This document shows, piece by piece, positions 18,798-29,237 of a DNA stretch of 64,000 bases. A program made the position numbers and the translations under genes. The notes under the pieces were generated by a model. That model saw only the letters and a list, made by a program, of their open reading frames with translations, was not told the DNA's origin and made no database searches. How positions within the stretch are numbered: position 1 is the stretch's first letter; each line of letters starts with the position of its first letter. Source of the DNA: Corynebacterium jeddahense (lineage in GTDB: Bacteria > Actinomycetota > Actinomycetes > Mycobacteriales > Mycobacteriaceae); contig NZ_CP063194.1 in NCBI RefSeq assembly GCF_028609865.1, positions 1,674,001 to 1,738,000 of the forward strand. The letters run 5' to 3'.

Positions 18798-20087
18798 CTA
18801 GCCCGCGACGATGAAGTCGTATTCCGGCGTACCCGGTTCGAGGCGGCGGCAGCTGATCGGCGACTGCTCCATGCGCTCGAGCAACGGCCCGAGATCCTCG
18901 GCGTGGGCGAGCTCGAGACCGACGAGCGCCGCGCCCGTCTCGCGGTTGTTCTTCTTCAGGTACTCGAACAGGACGATGTCGTCTTCCTCCCCGAGCACGT
19001 CTGCGAGGAAGAAGCGCAGCTGGCCCGCCTCCTGCGGGAAGTTGACCAGGAAGTAATGACGCAGGCCGCGATGGACCAAGGAGCGCTCCATCACCTCGGC
19101 GTAGCGCAGCACGTCGTTGTTGCCGCCGGAGATGATGCAGACCACGGTGGAGCCCGGACGGACGTCGGCAAGCGAAAGCCCCGCGACCGACAGCGCGCCG
19201 GCGGGCTCCGCGATGATGCCCTCGTTTTGGTAGAGGCCGAGCATCTCGGTGCACACCGCGCCCTCGTCGGCGGCGTAGAGCGACACCATGTCGCGGTGCG
19301 TGTTGAAGATGCTCCACGGGATCTCCCCGACACGCTTGACCGCGGCGCCGTCGACGAACGGGTCGATCGTCTCCAGCGTCACCGGCCCGCCCGCCTCCGC
19401 AGCCGCGCGTAGCGACGCCGCACCTGACGGCTCGACCCCGACCACACGGGTCGCCGGCGACATGTCCGCGACGTAAGAGACGACTCCGGCGAGCAGGCCA
19501 CCGCCGCCAACGGGCACGATCACGCTGTCGAGCTGTTTGCCCTGACTGGCGAGCTGCGAGACGATCTCGGCGGCAACGGTGCCCTGCCCGGTGACGGTGT
19601 CGCGGGAGTCGAATGGCTCGACGACGGTCGCGCCGCGCGCCGCAGCGTCCTCACGAGCCGCCTGCGCCGCCTCGTCAAATGTGTTGCCCGTGACCACGAG
19701 CTCGATGGCGTCGCCGCCATGGACGCGGATGCGGTCGCGCTTCTGCTTCGGGGTGGGCTTGGGCACGAAGATCTTGCCCTGAATGCCCATCGCCCGGCAC
19801 GCGTACGCCACCCCCTGGGCGTGGTTGCCCGCCGACGCCGCGACGACACCCGCCGCACGCGCCTCCTCCGACAGCCTCGAAATGCCGTAGTAGGCGCCCC
19901 TGATCTTGTAGCTGCGCACATCCTGCAAGTCCTCGCGCTTGAGGTAGATGTCCGCGCCGTACTGCTCCGACAGCCGAGGGCAGTACTGCAGCGGCGTCGG
20001 GGTGATCACGGAGGAAATCCGCCCTTGCGCGAATTGGATGTCTGCAGCGTGGACGGCGTCGTAGGGGTCTGGGTTGCCAGTGCGCAT
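18798..20087 (-). CDS. ilvA: Threonine ammonia-lyase (threonine dehydratase), biosynthetic type
   Basis: IlvA deaminates threonine to 2-oxobutyrate, the committed step of isoleucine synthesis. The 429 residues show the PLP lysine in SYKIRGAY (Lys61), SAGNHAQG near 85-92, the phosphate-binding loop PVGGGGLLAG and the C-terminal serine-side motif IISGGNND. A single ACT-like regulatory domain follows (about 340-429, LRHYFLVNFPQEAGQLRFFL), as in corynebacterial IlvA; this domain normally mediates isoleucine inhibition. It begins at an ATG 8 bases after TAGACT, apparently leaderless. Confidence 0.95.
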   Translation of the reverse strand: MRTGNPDPYDAVHAADIQFAQGRISSVITPTPLQYCPRLSEQYGADIYLKREDLQDVRSYKIRGAYYGISRLSEEARAAGVVAASAGNHAQGVAYACRAMGIQGKIFVPKPTPKQKRDRIRVHGGDAIELVVTGNTFDEAAQAAREDAAARGATVVEPFDSRDTVTGQGTVAAEIVSQLASQGKQLDSVIVPVGGGGLLAGVVSYVADMSPATRVVGVEPSGAASLRAAAEAGGPVTLETIDPFVDGAAVKRVGEIPWSIFNTHRDMVSLYAADEGAVCTEMLGLYQNEGIIAEPAGALSVAGLSLADVRPGSTVVCIISGGNNDVLRYAEVMERSLVHRGLRHYFLVNFPQEAGQLRFFLADVLGEEDDIVLFEYLKKNNRETGAALVGLELAHAEDLGPLLERMEQSPISCRRLEPGTPEYDFIVAG

Positions 20088-20095
20088 GGTCGCCC

Positions 20096-20101
20096 AGTCT
20101 A
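20096..20101 (-). promoter_or_regulatory. Probable leaderless -10 element (TAGACT) of ilvA
   Basis: TAGACT is 8 bases from the ilvA ATG at 20087. There is no Shine-Dalgarno sequence in the gap and no clear -35. Confidence 0.45.
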
Positions 20102-20187
20102 TCGCGCCGCCGCGTGCCGACGGTGCTCGCCGCCGCTGCCCCTCGCCTCCGCCGAACGCCCCGCGCGTTACAGGAGTTACCTGTGTG

Positions 20188-20245
20188 TTGAAACGAATCT
20201 GTGGCGTAACGCTATATTTTTCAAGATGAACCTGCTAGGTTCATC
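20188..20245 (+). promoter_or_regulatory. Promoter with a perfect 9-bp dyad at the start site
   Basis: TTGAAA (20188-20193) and TATATT (20213-20218) form a -35/-10 pair with a 19-bp spacer. Transcription would begin near 20225, exactly where GATGAACCT-GCT-AGGTTCATC (20225-20245) starts. The dyad has perfect 9-bp arms and a 3-base loop. It could be an operator covering the start site or a 5' hairpin of the mRNA. It serves the two small secreted protein genes. Confidence 0.5.
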
Positions 20246-20311
20246 CGAGTGTTCTGTCCGGCGCCCTCGTCGACAGCGATAAACCCCGATTCCTACAGGA
20301 GTTTTTGATTT

Positions 20312-20800
20312 ATGAAGCGTTTTTCCTCTGCCGTTGTCGCGATTGCGACCGCCGCCACGCTGACCGCAGTCCCGGCCATCGCTCAGGAGTCCTCGACGCC
20401 GGCGCCGGCCACGACCGCCACGCCGGCTTCGACCACTGCAGGTAAGGCCACGACCACCATCCCGGCCGCTACCCTGGTCCCGGCGACGACTGCAACTACG
20501 GCCACCCAGTCCGCGCCTACCCCGACGACCACCAAGCCGACGACCACCAAGCCGTCCACCCCGGCAAACAACTCGAAGAACTCCAAGAAGGAGGGCAGCT
20601 CCACGGGCTCTTCGCAAAGAAACGCCGTTGCGTGGGTTTCTGCCCTGTCCGGCGCACTGCTCACCACCTCGCTGATCGTCCTCGCCGACCCGCGCGGCCT
20701 GAACATGATCATCGATGCCCTTAACCGCGAGTTCTCTCTCGGCATCCCGAATGTCAACGTTCCGAAGTTCGACCTCCCGAACTTCAACCTGCCGTTCTAA
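20312..20800 (+). CDS. Small secreted Pro/Thr-rich protein with hydrophobic C-terminal domain
   Basis: 162 residues. A signal peptide MKRFSSAVVAIATAATLTAVPAIA with Ala-x-Ala cleavage before QESS is followed by about 70 residues almost only of Thr, Pro, Ala, Ser and Lys. The C-terminal 55 residues hold a hydrophobic helix (VAWVSALSGALLTTSLIVLA), an amphipathic stretch and a tail with a repeated Asn/Pro/Phe pattern (NVNVPKFDLPNFNLPF) ending in Phe. The stalk suggests an exposed wall or mycomembrane protein. AGGAG lies 11 bases before the ATG. I recognise no family. The following gene has the same plan. Confidence 0.7.
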   Translation: MKRFSSAVVAIATAATLTAVPAIAQESSTPAPATTATPASTTAGKATTTIPAATLVPATTATTATQSAPTPTTTKPTTTKPSTPANNSKNSKKEGSSTGSSQRNAVAWVSALSGALLTTSLIVLADPRGLNMIIDALNREFSLGIPNVNVPKFDLPNFNLPF

Positions 20801-20835
20801 ACTCTGACGCAACCCTCAGGAAGGTTTGATTCCCA

Positions 20836-21300
20836 ATGAAGCTCCGCAACATCATCGCGGCCGTCGCAGCTTCCACCCTCGCGGCTGGCACCATCGCCGC
20901 CGTGGCCACCGCAGCTGACACCAGCAGCACGCCCTCGAACTCGGCCTCCAAGCCCGCCCAGTCGACCCCGACGCCGAGCCCCACCGCCACGCCGAGCCCC
21001 ACCGCCACGCCGACCTCCACCGCTCCGTCTGCCGGCACGGTCACCGCGACGGTAACCGAGACGGCGAAGCCGTCCGCCTCCGGCAACGGCCCGACTGTCA
21101 CGAACAAGCCGTCGCCGACCTACACGGCGCCGAAGTGGCTGCAGCCGTCCTCCAGGGAGGAAGAGGCACTCGACATCATCCTCAAGGTGACGGTGTGGGT
21201 CACCGCGGCGTCTTCCGCGGTTGCCGCCCTGATCACGCTCCTGGCCGCTGTGCCGGGCTACAAGGATCAGATCAACACCATCCTGAACGCGTTGAAGTAA
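20836..21300 (+). CDS. Small secreted Pro/Thr-rich protein, partner of the preceding gene
   Basis: 154 residues with a signal peptide (MKLRNIIAAVAASTLAAGTIAAVATAA), a Ser/Thr/Pro stalk containing the repeat TPSPTA twice, and a C-terminal part of about 55 residues. That part carries a hydrophobic helix (IILKVTVWVTAASSAVAALITLLAAV) and a short polar end. Same layout as the gene 35 bases upstream but little sequence identity, so they are either very diverged paralogues or two parts of one assembly. An AGGAAGG site precedes the ATG, and a strong terminator follows the stop. Function unknown. Confidence 0.7.
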   Translation: MKLRNIIAAVAASTLAAGTIAAVATAADTSSTPSNSASKPAQSTPTPSPTATPSPTATPTSTAPSAGTVTATVTETAKPSASGNGPTVTNKPSPTYTAPKWLQPSSREEEALDIILKVTVWVTAASSAVAALITLLAAVPGYKDQINTILNALK

Positions 21301-21316
21301 TACACGCGCGAACAAA

Positions 21317-21337
21317 GCCCGCCCCGCTGGGGCGGGC
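21317..21337. terminator. Bidirectional Rho-independent terminator
   Basis: GCCCGCCCC-GCT-GGGGCGGGC, a 9-bp perfect GC stem with a 3-base loop. It is followed by GTTTT on the plus strand and TTTGTT on the minus strand. It lies between the convergent secreted-protein operon and dnaE. Confidence 0.85.
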
Positions 21338-21347
21338 GTTTTGCGTC

Positions 21348-24300
21348 TTACCCCAGGATGCCCGCGCCGAGCGTGGCCTTGAGGTCCCCCATGAGGCTCG
21401 CAGACCTGTTCACGCGCAGGTGGTCTCCCAGCACCATCATCTGGCTGTAGTCGCCGTTCACGAGGTTGAGGTACACGTCCGAGTCCCCCGGATTGTTCAC
21501 CAGCACGTGCTTGAGTTTCGCAATGTTTTCCACGGTGCACTGGTCCGTGCGCATCGTGAGCCGCAGCGGTAGCCCCGCCCCGTTGCCTGGGCCGAGTTCC
21601 GGCACTTTCACGTCGTCGCCGAAGAGGCTCATTCGCTCGTCGCGGATGGAGACGTGGGCCTTCACCAGGATGATGTTGTCCTCCACGATCTGCGGTGCCA
21701 CGAGCGCGTAGACCTTGTTGAACAGCAGCACGTCCACCTGGGCGCCGTGGTGGTCCTCGAGCGTCACGATGGCCCACGGAGAGCCGTCCTTCTTCGAGTA
21801 CCGCCGGTCCACGCTCGAGATGAGGCCACCGATGGTCACCTCCGCGCCGTTGCGCATTTCGCCCGAGAGGATCGTGGTGAGCTGCGTGTCCGTCTGCGCG
21901 TCGATCGCATCCTCGAATCCGTCGAGCGGGTGGCCGGAGACGTAGAGGCCGAGCATCTCGCGCTCGAGCGCGAGCTTGTGCTTGCGGTCCCACTCATCGT
22001 CCGGCACCTCGATCGCGAACGCAGCGTTGTCCGCCCCGTCCTCCCCGCCGAAGCTAGCGAACAGGTCGAACTGCCCCTTGTCCGCCGCCTTCTTCGTCGA
22101 AAGGACGGAATCGACAGCGTCTTCCTGGATCAGCATGAGGCCCTTGCGGGGGTGCTCCAGCGAATCGAACGCACCCGCCTTGATCAGAGATTCCGTGATG
22201 CGCTTGTTGCACGCCAGCAGGTCAATCTTGTCCAGGTAGTCGGAGAAGCTGGTGAACGCCCCCTTCTCCTTCCGGGTCTGTTTGATCGACTCGACCACTT
22301 CCGTGCCCACGTTGCGCACGGCGGCGAGACCGTAGCGGATGTCCTCGCCGACAGCGATGAAGTTCTCTTCGGACTCGTTGATGTCCGGCTGGAGCACGCT
22401 GATGCCCAGGTGGCGACAGTCCGCGAGGTAGATGGCGGACTTGTCCTTCTTGTCGCCCACGGAGGTGAGCAGCGCCGCCATGTACTCGGCGGTGTAGTTC
22501 GCCTTCATGTACGCCGTCCAGTAGGACACGAGCGCGTAGCCCGCCGCGTGGGACTTGTTGAACGCGTAGGAGGCGAACGGCTCGATCGTGCCCCACAGCG
22601 CGTCGACGGCCTCCTTCGAGTAACCGTTATCGAACATGCCGGCCGAGAACTTCTCGTACTGCTGCGCCAGCACTTCCGGCTTCTTCTTACCCATGGCTTT
22701 GCGGAAGCCGTCTGCCTCGCCCGCGGTGTAGTTCGCGACCTTCTGGGAGATCCTCATGATCTGCTCCTGGTAGACGATGAGGCCGTAGGTCTCGTCGAGA
22801 ATCTCCTTGAGCGGCTCCTCCAGCTCCGGGTGGATCGGCGTGATGGGTTTGCGCCCGTTCTTGCGGTCCGCGTAATCCCAGTGCGCGTTCACGCCCATCG
22901 GGCCCGGTCGGTACAGCGCCAGCGACGCGACGATATCGTTGAACCCGGTCGGCTTCATGCGCTTGAGCAGCTCCTGCATGCCGCCGGAGTCGAGCTGGAA
23001 CACGCCGAGGGTGTCGCCGCGCGAGAGCAGCTCGTAGACCTTCTCGTCGTCCGTCTCCAGCGCCTCGAGGTCGATGGTTTCACCCCGGTTCTTTTGCACG
23101 TTCTCGAGCGCGTCGCCGAGGACGGTGAGGTTGCGCAGGCCCAGGAAGTCCATCTTCAGCAGGCCGATCGCCTCGCAGGCCGGGTAGTCCCAGCCGGTGA
23201 TCAGCGCGCCGTCGGCGGGGCGCTTCCACATCGGGATGTGGTCCATGAGCGGCACCGACGCCATGATCACCGCGCACGCGTGGACGCCCGCCTGGCGCAC
23301 CACGCCCTCCAGGCCGCGCGCCGTCTCGTAGATCTTGGCCACATCCGGGTCCGTCTCAATGAGCGAGCGGACCTCGGCGGCCTCCGCGTAGCGCGCGTGC
23401 TCCGGGTCGGTGATGCCGGAAAGCGGGATGTCCTTCGCCATAATCGCGGGCGGCAGGGCGCCGTTGATGCGGTCCGCCATCTGGAAGCCGGGCTGGCCGA
23501 AGTTCACCTTCGCCGAGTCCTTGATCGCCTGCTTCGTCTTCACGGTGCCGAAGGTGATCACCTGCGCGATCTTGTCCTCGCCCCATCGCTCGGCGGCGTA
23601 GGTGATCATCTCGCTGCGGCGGCGGTCGTCGAAGTCGATATCGATATCGGGGGCGGACGGGCGCTCGGGGTTGAGGAATCGCTCGAAGAGCAGGCCGTGC
23701 TCCATCGGGTCGATGTTGGTGATGGTCAGCGCGTAGGCCACGAGCGAGCCGGCCGCGGAGCCACGCCCCGGCCCGACACGGATGCCCACCTCGCGGGCGT
23801 GCTTGATCAGCTCGGCGACGATGAGGAAGTAGGACGGGTAGCCCTTCATGTCGATGACGTCGATCTCGTAGCTCGCGCGGGTGAGGTACTCGTCCGGGAC
23901 GTCTTCCCCATCGAAGCGGTCCTTCAGCCCCCGCAGCACTTCCTCGCGCAGCCAGGTCGTCGGCGTGTAGCCCTCGGGCACGTCCGCGATCGGCATCCGG
24001 TCGTGCGGGTGCTCCTCCCACAGCTCGCCGTAGTCCTCGACGCGCTCGGCAATCCACAACGTGTTGTCGCACCCGTCGGGCACCGTCGAGTCCCAGAGCT
24101 CACGCATCTGCTCCGCGGACTTGATGTAGTAGCCCGAGCCGTCGAACTTGAACCGGTCCGGGTCGAGCAGCGTCTTACCGGTTTGCACGCACAGCATCGC
24201 CTCGTGCGCCGGGGCCTGGCTTTCGAGGACGTAGTGGCAGTCGTTGGTCACCAGCGGCGGCAGGCCGAGCGTCTCGCCGATGCGCAGCAGGTCCTCGCGC

Positions 24301-24908
24301 ACGCGGCGCTCGATGTGCAGCCCATGGTCCATGAGCTCGAGGAAATAATTGTCCTTGCCGTAGATGTCTTGCCACATCGCCGCCGCCTCAAGCGCGGCGT
24401 CGTACTGGCCCAGCCGCAGCCTCGTCTGCACGTCGCCGGACGGGCATCCCGTCGTCGCGATGATGCCGTCGGCGTGTTCCGCGATGAGCTCGGCGTCCAT
24501 GCGGGGCCACTTGCCCAACTGCCCCTCGTAGGAGGCGAGCGAGGACAGCTTGAACAGGTTGTGCAGGCCCGTCGCGTTCTCCGCCAGCATCGTCTGGTGT
24601 AGGTACGCGCCGGAGGCCGAGACATCGTCCGCCTTCTGGTCCGGGGTGCCCCACTGCACGCGCTTCTTGTTAAAGCGGGACTCCGGCGCCATGTACGCCT
24701 CGATGCCGATGATCGGCTTGATGCCCGCGGACACCATGCGCCGGTAGAACGCGTTCGAGCCGAACATGTTGCCGTGGTCCGTCATCCCCACCGCCGGCAT
24801 GCCCTGGCGGCTGACCTCCTCGGCGAGCAAATCCACCTTCGCCATGCCGTCCAACATGGAGAATTCGGTGTGGTTATGCAGGTGCACAAAGGAGGAGTTT
24901 TTGGCCAT
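21348..24908 (-). CDS. dnaE: DNA polymerase III subunit alpha, replicative
   Basis: The catalytic subunit of the chromosomal replicase. From the ATG at 24908 the product has 1186 residues: a PHP domain ([13 protein letters not shown] at the N-terminus, [16 protein letters not shown]), the polymerase palm with [11 protein letters not shown] carrying catalytic aspartates, finger and thumb regions, helix-hairpin-helix, and a C-terminal OB domain ([14 protein letters not shown]). In mycobacteria the PHP domain of DnaE1 is the proofreading nuclease, and its metal ligands look intact here. An ATG three codons upstream (24917) is an alternative, but the one at 24908 fits a leaderless start 7 bases after TAAGAT. 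A LexA-like box lies just upstream. Confidence 0.95.
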   Translation of the reverse strand: MAKNSSFVHLHNHTEFSMLDGMAKVDLLAEEVSRQGMPAVGMTDHGNMFGSNAFYRRMVSAGIKPIIGIEAYMAPESRFNKKRVQWGTPDQKADDVSASGAYLHQTMLAENATGLHNLFKLSSLASYEGQLGKWPRMDAELIAEHADGIIATTGCPSGDVQTRLRLGQYDAALEAAAMWQDIYGKDNYFLELMDHGLHIERRVREDLLRIGETLGLPPLVTNDCHYVLESQAPAHEAMLCVQTGKTLLDPDRFKFDGSGYYIKSAEQMRELWDSTVPDGCDNTLWIAERVEDYGELWEEHPHDRMPIADVPEGYTPTTWLREEVLRGLKDRFDGEDVPDEYLTRASYEIDVIDMKGYPSYFLIVAELIKHAREVGIRVGPGRGSAAGSLVAYALTITNIDPMEHGLLFERFLNPERPSAPDIDIDFDDRRRSEMITYAAERWGEDKIAQVITFGTVKTKQAIKDSAKVNFGQPGFQMADRINGALPPAIMAKDIPLSGITDPEHARYAEAAEVRSLIETDPDVAKIYETARGLEGVVRQAGVHACAVIMASVPLMDHIPMWKRPADGALITGWDYPACEAIGLLKMDFLGLRNLTVLGDALENVQKNRGETIDLEALETDDEKVYELLSRGDTLGVFQLDSGGMQELLKRMKPTGFNDIVASLALYRPGPMGVNAHWDYADRKNGRKPITPIHPELEEPLKEILDETYGLIVYQEQIMRISQKVANYTAGEADGFRKAMGKKKPEVLAQQYEKFSAGMFDNGYSKEAVDALWGTIEPFASYAFNKSHAAGYALVSYWTAYMKANYTAEYMAALLTSVGDKKDKSAIYLADCRHLGISVLQPDINESEENFIAVGEDIRYGLAAVRNVGTEVVESIKQTRKEKGAFTSFSDYLDKIDLLACNKRITESLIKAGAFDSLEHPRKGLMLIQEDAVDSVLSTKKAADKGQFDLFASFGGEDGADNAAFAIEVPDDEWDRKHKLALEREMLGLYVSGHPLDGFEDAIDAQTDTQLTTILSGEMRNGAEVTIGGLISSVDRRYSKKDGSPWAIVTLEDHHGAQVDVLLFNKVYALVAPQIVEDNIILVKAHVSIRDERMSLFGDDVKVPELGPGNGAGLPLRLTMRTDQCTVENIAKLKHVLVNNPGDSDVYLNLVNGDYSQMMVLGDHLRVNRSASLMGDLKATLGAGILG

Positions 24909-24915
24909 GGCGGTC

Positions 24916-24965
24916 ATCTTAGACCGCGGCCCGACACGGCCAAACCGTATCGAACGAACGTTCGT
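24916..24965 (-). promoter_or_regulatory. dnaE promoter with overlapping LexA-like (SOS) box
   Basis: On the minus strand TTTGGC (24944-24939), a 17-bp spacer and TAAGAT (24921-24916) form a promoter whose start would coincide with the ATG at 24908. Upstream of the -35, positions 24950-24965 read TCGAAC-GAAC-GTTCGT on the plus strand. This differs by one base from the mycobacterial SOS box TCGAAC-N4-GTTCGA, and ACGAACGTTCGT inside it is a perfect palindrome. The box fits the 48-bp gap between the ABC permease stop and dnaE. Confidence 0.55.
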
Positions 24966-26230
<1,265 letters not shown>

Positions 26231-26234
<4 letters not shown>

Positions 26235-27004
26235 TTCCGCGCTCCTTCCGGCGCGCGCACCGCGGCGATGCGCCCGTCCATCATCTCGACGACGCGCCCG
26301 GTTTCCTCGGCGAGGTCGGGGTTGTGGGTGATGAACACGATCGCCTTGCCCAGGTCCTGGTGTAGCTCGTGGAACAGGTCCATGACCATGCGCCCGGTGT
26401 GTGAGTCGAGGGCGCCGGTCGGCTCGTCGGCAAGCAAAAGGTCCGGATCGTTGGCGAGGCTACGCGCGATCGCCACGCGCTGCTTCTGCCCGCCCGACAG
26501 CTCGTTCGGGTTGTGGTGGATGCGGTCGCCCATCCCCATACGCTCGAGCAGCTCCACCGCCCGCTCCTCGCGCTCGCGCTTCGGCACGCCCGCGTACATC
26601 ATCGGCATGGCCACGTTCTGCAGCGCGTCAATGCGGCCGATGAGGTTGAAGTTCTGGAAGATGAACCCGATGTTCTTACTCCGGTACGAGGCGAGCTCGG
26701 CGTCCTGCTTCGCGTACACGGGCTCCCCGTTGAAGGCGTAGGCGCCCTCCGTCGGGCGGTCGAGCATGCCGATGAGGTTCATCAGCGTCGACTTGCCACA
26801 GCCGGACGGGCCGACGATGGAGACGAACTCCCCCTGCTCCGCGTAGAAGTCGATCCCGTGCAGCACCGTCAGCTCGCTCGGCTCGCCGACGTTGTACGTC
26901 TTCACGATGTTGCGCATGTCGATGAGCAGACCGGTCTCGGCCATGTCGCTCGGTTCGCGTTGCGTATCGACGTCCGTTCCGCCGTGCCTCGGCTTGCGGA
27001 ACAC
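26231..27004 (-). CDS. ABC transporter ATP-binding protein (MacB/LolD type)
   Basis: A nucleotide-binding domain with Walker A GPSGCGKST (65-73 from the GTG start), Q-loop FIFQNFNLI, signature LSGGQKQR, Walker B LLLADEP and the H-loop FITHN. The LolD/MacB-type insert GIDFYAEQGEFVSIVG is present. The GTG at 27004 follows the adaptor stop without a gap and gives 257 residues; an ATG at 26944 (MAETGLL) would give 237 and is closer to the usual domain start. It forms one operon with the adaptor and permease. Confidence 0.9.
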
Positions 27005-28687
27005 TTACTGCCCCTCAGCGGCGCGGCGCGTGCTGGTCACCGTCACCGTCGCCGTCGTGCGCTGCTTCGTCTCCCGCGCCTCGCGCACCTTGTCGGCGTT
27101 GAAGCCCGGGTCCGTGATCTTGACCTCGTCGCCGACTCGGTCCTTGTACTCATCGGGCCAGTTGATCACGATGTCGCCCGGCTTGAGGTCCCCGCCGGTG
27201 ACGGCGACGTCGACGTCGTTTTCGGCGCCCGTCTTCACCGCGCGCTCCTCGACCTTGCCCGTGGTGGCATCGTCGCCGTCGGTGGCGAGCACGTAGACCT
27301 TCTTCTCGCCGTTGTTGTCCATGACCGCATCGAGCGGCACGCTCAGCGCGCCCTTCGACTCCGCGGTGATGATCTCGGCGCGGGCGCTGCCACCGAGCAG
27401 CAGGCCCTCCTTGTCGCCGGTGACCTCGATCTCCACGGGGAACGTCACGTCCGACTTCCCCTTCTCGCCAGAGCCGACCGCGCCGAGCTGGGCCGCCTGC
27501 CCGCCCGCCGGGACCTCCGCGGCCGGCGCGACGCGCGTCACCCGGCCGCTGAACTTCTTCTTGCCCGTGGCCGTCGAGGTGAACTCGACGCGGTTACCCG
27601 CGGCGACGTTCGGCACGTCCGCCTCACGCACCTCCGCGCGGATGATCAGGCGCGAGTCGTCCGCGATGGTCATGAGCTTGCCCTGCGGGATATCGCCTTC
27701 CTGCACGTCCACGCTGGTCACCAGCCCGGCCATCGGTGCGTAGACCGTGGACTCCTGCACCTGGTACTCCAGCGTGCCGTCGCCGTCCCCGAGCTGTGCC
27801 GCCTGCGCCTGGCGCCACGCGGAATCCACCTGCGCCTGGAGCTGGTCGCGCTCCTGCGCCGCCTGGGTCTGCGCCGATGCGAGCTCCGCCTGCGCCGCCT
27901 GCAGCGCCGCGTACGCCTCGTCCGGGCTCATCGCACTATTCGCTGCAGCGCCCGCTCCCCCGTCGCCGCCGAGCAGCTGCGCGAGTTCCTCCTGCGACGC
28001 ATCCTGCCCGGGCTGCGCTGGCTGGGCAGGCTGCGCTGGCTGTGCAGGCTGCGCAGGCTGAGCAGGCACCCCCGGCACCTGCGACTCCCCGCCGCTCGAG
28101 CCGTGGGACGACACCCCGCCGGCGACGTGCTCGACGGCCGCGACGCCGCGCTCGAACAGCCGCGCGCCCCCGGCCACCGCGGCGTTGTACGCCGCCTGTG
28201 CCTGGTTCACCTGGGCCTGCGCCGAGCGGATGCCGGGGTTGGTGCCGTTGTCAATGCCCGCCTGGTAGGCGTCGAGCTGCTTCTGCGCGAGCTCCACGTT
28301 CGCCATCGCGTCCGCCTGCGAGTTCGCCTGCTGCTTCTGCTGCACCTCAAGCTGCCGCTCGAGCTGCGCGGTGTCCATCGCCGCGAGGAACTGTTCCGCG
28401 GTCACGCGGTCGCCGGGTTTGACCGCGACCTTCTTCACTTCCGACTGCACCATCGTCGTGATGTTTACCGCGCGCGCCGGCGCGATCGTGCCGTTGACCA
28501 CCACGCTGTTGGACACGCCCTCGCCCGATGCGATCGTGTAGTCACCCGGGTTGAGGCCATCGCCCTTCGCGTCCTTGTCGTCGCCCCCGGAACCGCACGC
28601 CGCCAGCAGCAGGGTCGACGCGGCGGCGAGCGCCACACTGGCTCGGGTCAGACGGGCAGGGGAACTGGATGCGGTGCGAAACGCCAA
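27005..28687 (-). CDS. Lipoprotein membrane-fusion (HlyD/MacA-like) adaptor
   Basis: From the TTG at 28687 the product has 560 residues. The TTG is chosen because GAGGAG lies 5 bases before it. A signal peptide ends in lipobox LAAC followed by GSGGD. A split biotinyl-lipoyl-like domain (GTIAPARAVNI, VKKVAVKPGDRVTA and later TVYAPMAGLVTSVDVQEGDI) flanks a long Ala/Gln-rich coiled coil. The coiled coil is interrupted by a stretch of six PAQ/PAQP units and Gly-rich spacers. Beta-barrel and membrane-proximal domains follow. In Gram-negatives MacA links MacB to TolC; here it probably spans the wall towards the mycomembrane or modulates the permease. Confidence 0.85.
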   Translation of the reverse strand: MAFRTASSSPARLTRASVALAAASTLLLAACGSGGDDKDAKGDGLNPGDYTIASGEGVSNSVVVNGTIAPARAVNITTMVQSEVKKVAVKPGDRVTAEQFLAAMDTAQLERQLEVQQKQQANSQADAMANVELAQKQLDAYQAGIDNGTNPGIRSAQAQVNQAQAAYNAAVAGGARLFERGVAAVEHVAGGVSSHGSSGGESQVPGVPAQPAQPAQPAQPAQPAQPGQDASQEELAQLLGGDGGAGAAANSAMSPDEAYAALQAAQAELASAQTQAAQERDQLQAQVDSAWRQAQAAQLGDGDGTLEYQVQESTVYAPMAGLVTSVDVQEGDIPQGKLMTIADDSRLIIRAEVREADVPNVAAGNRVEFTSTATGKKKFSGRVTRVAPAAEVPAGGQAAQLGAVGSGEKGKSDVTFPVEIEVTGDKEGLLLGGSARAEIITAESKGALSVPLDAVMDNNGEKKVYVLATDGDDATTGKVEERAVKTGAENDVDVAVTGGDLKPGDIVINWPDEYKDRVGDEVKITDPGFNADKVREARETKQRTTATVTVTSTRRAAEGQ

Positions 28688-28745
28688 GAGAACTCCTCGT
28701 ACGGGGCGGGCAATTCCGGATGAACTATACACGGCGCCCCGGCGC

Positions 28746-29234
28746 TCACACCCGGATCGCGAACGCGCCCCACACCGCGTCCGGCGGCAGAACTTCGACG
28801 GTGGCCACGTGTGCCTCCGCCGCGACCTCGCGCAGCGCGCCGCCGTCGGCGTACACCACTACCGACCGCACCGGCGCGTCCCCGGCGGCCCGCGCGAACA
28901 CGTCGGCCCGCGTGTGCCCGGCCGTGGGCTCAGGCGTAACGACGATCGATCCCGCCACCACCGCACTCGCCCGCGCGACAGGCGCGGTCGCCTCCGCCGC
29001 CTCCGCGGGGCCGACCGGCGCGTCGAAGGTCACCAGCGCGAACGCGGGTTCAGCGCCGGCCGCCTCGAGGCTCTGTCGGCAGCGGCGGGCGTACTCGTCT
29101 GGCGTTTCGCTGCGTTCGGCGCCCACCTCGTCGCCCTGCGGCACCTCCCGCGCCGGCGGGTGGGCCGCGCCGATGCCGTACAACGCCCCGATGAGCGCCG
29201 CCGCGGCCGCGACTGCCGCCACTGCGCTGCGCAC
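28746..29234 (-). CDS. Hypothetical membrane-anchored protein
   Basis: 162 residues with an uncleaved or cleaved N-terminal hydrophobic segment (AVAAVAAAAALIGALYGIGAA) and an extracytoplasmic domain of about 130 residues (SETPDEYARRCRQSLEAAG, VARASAVVAGSIVV, RSVVVYADGG). Family not recognised. The GTG start is 3 bases beyond the stop of the pseudouridine synthase gene, so it belongs to the lspA operon. Codon use is normal for the window. Confidence 0.6.
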   Translation of the reverse strand: MRSAVAAVAAAAALIGALYGIGAAHPPAREVPQGDEVGAERSETPDEYARRCRQSLEAAGAEPAFALVTFDAPVGPAEAAEATAPVARASAVVAGSIVVTPEPTAGHTRADVFARAAGDAPVRSVVVYADGGALREVAAEAHVATVEVLPPDAVWGAFAIRV

Positions 29235-29237
29235 CGC

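Noticed and set aside
21654..24602. A very long plus-strand open frame opposite dnaE, with similar ones opposite ileS (37143-39719) and murE/ftsI (53310-56495)
   Set aside because: Translations are Arg/His/Val/Leu-rich without domains and mirror well-conserved genes on the other strand. In such GC-rich DNA antisense frames stay open by codon bias.
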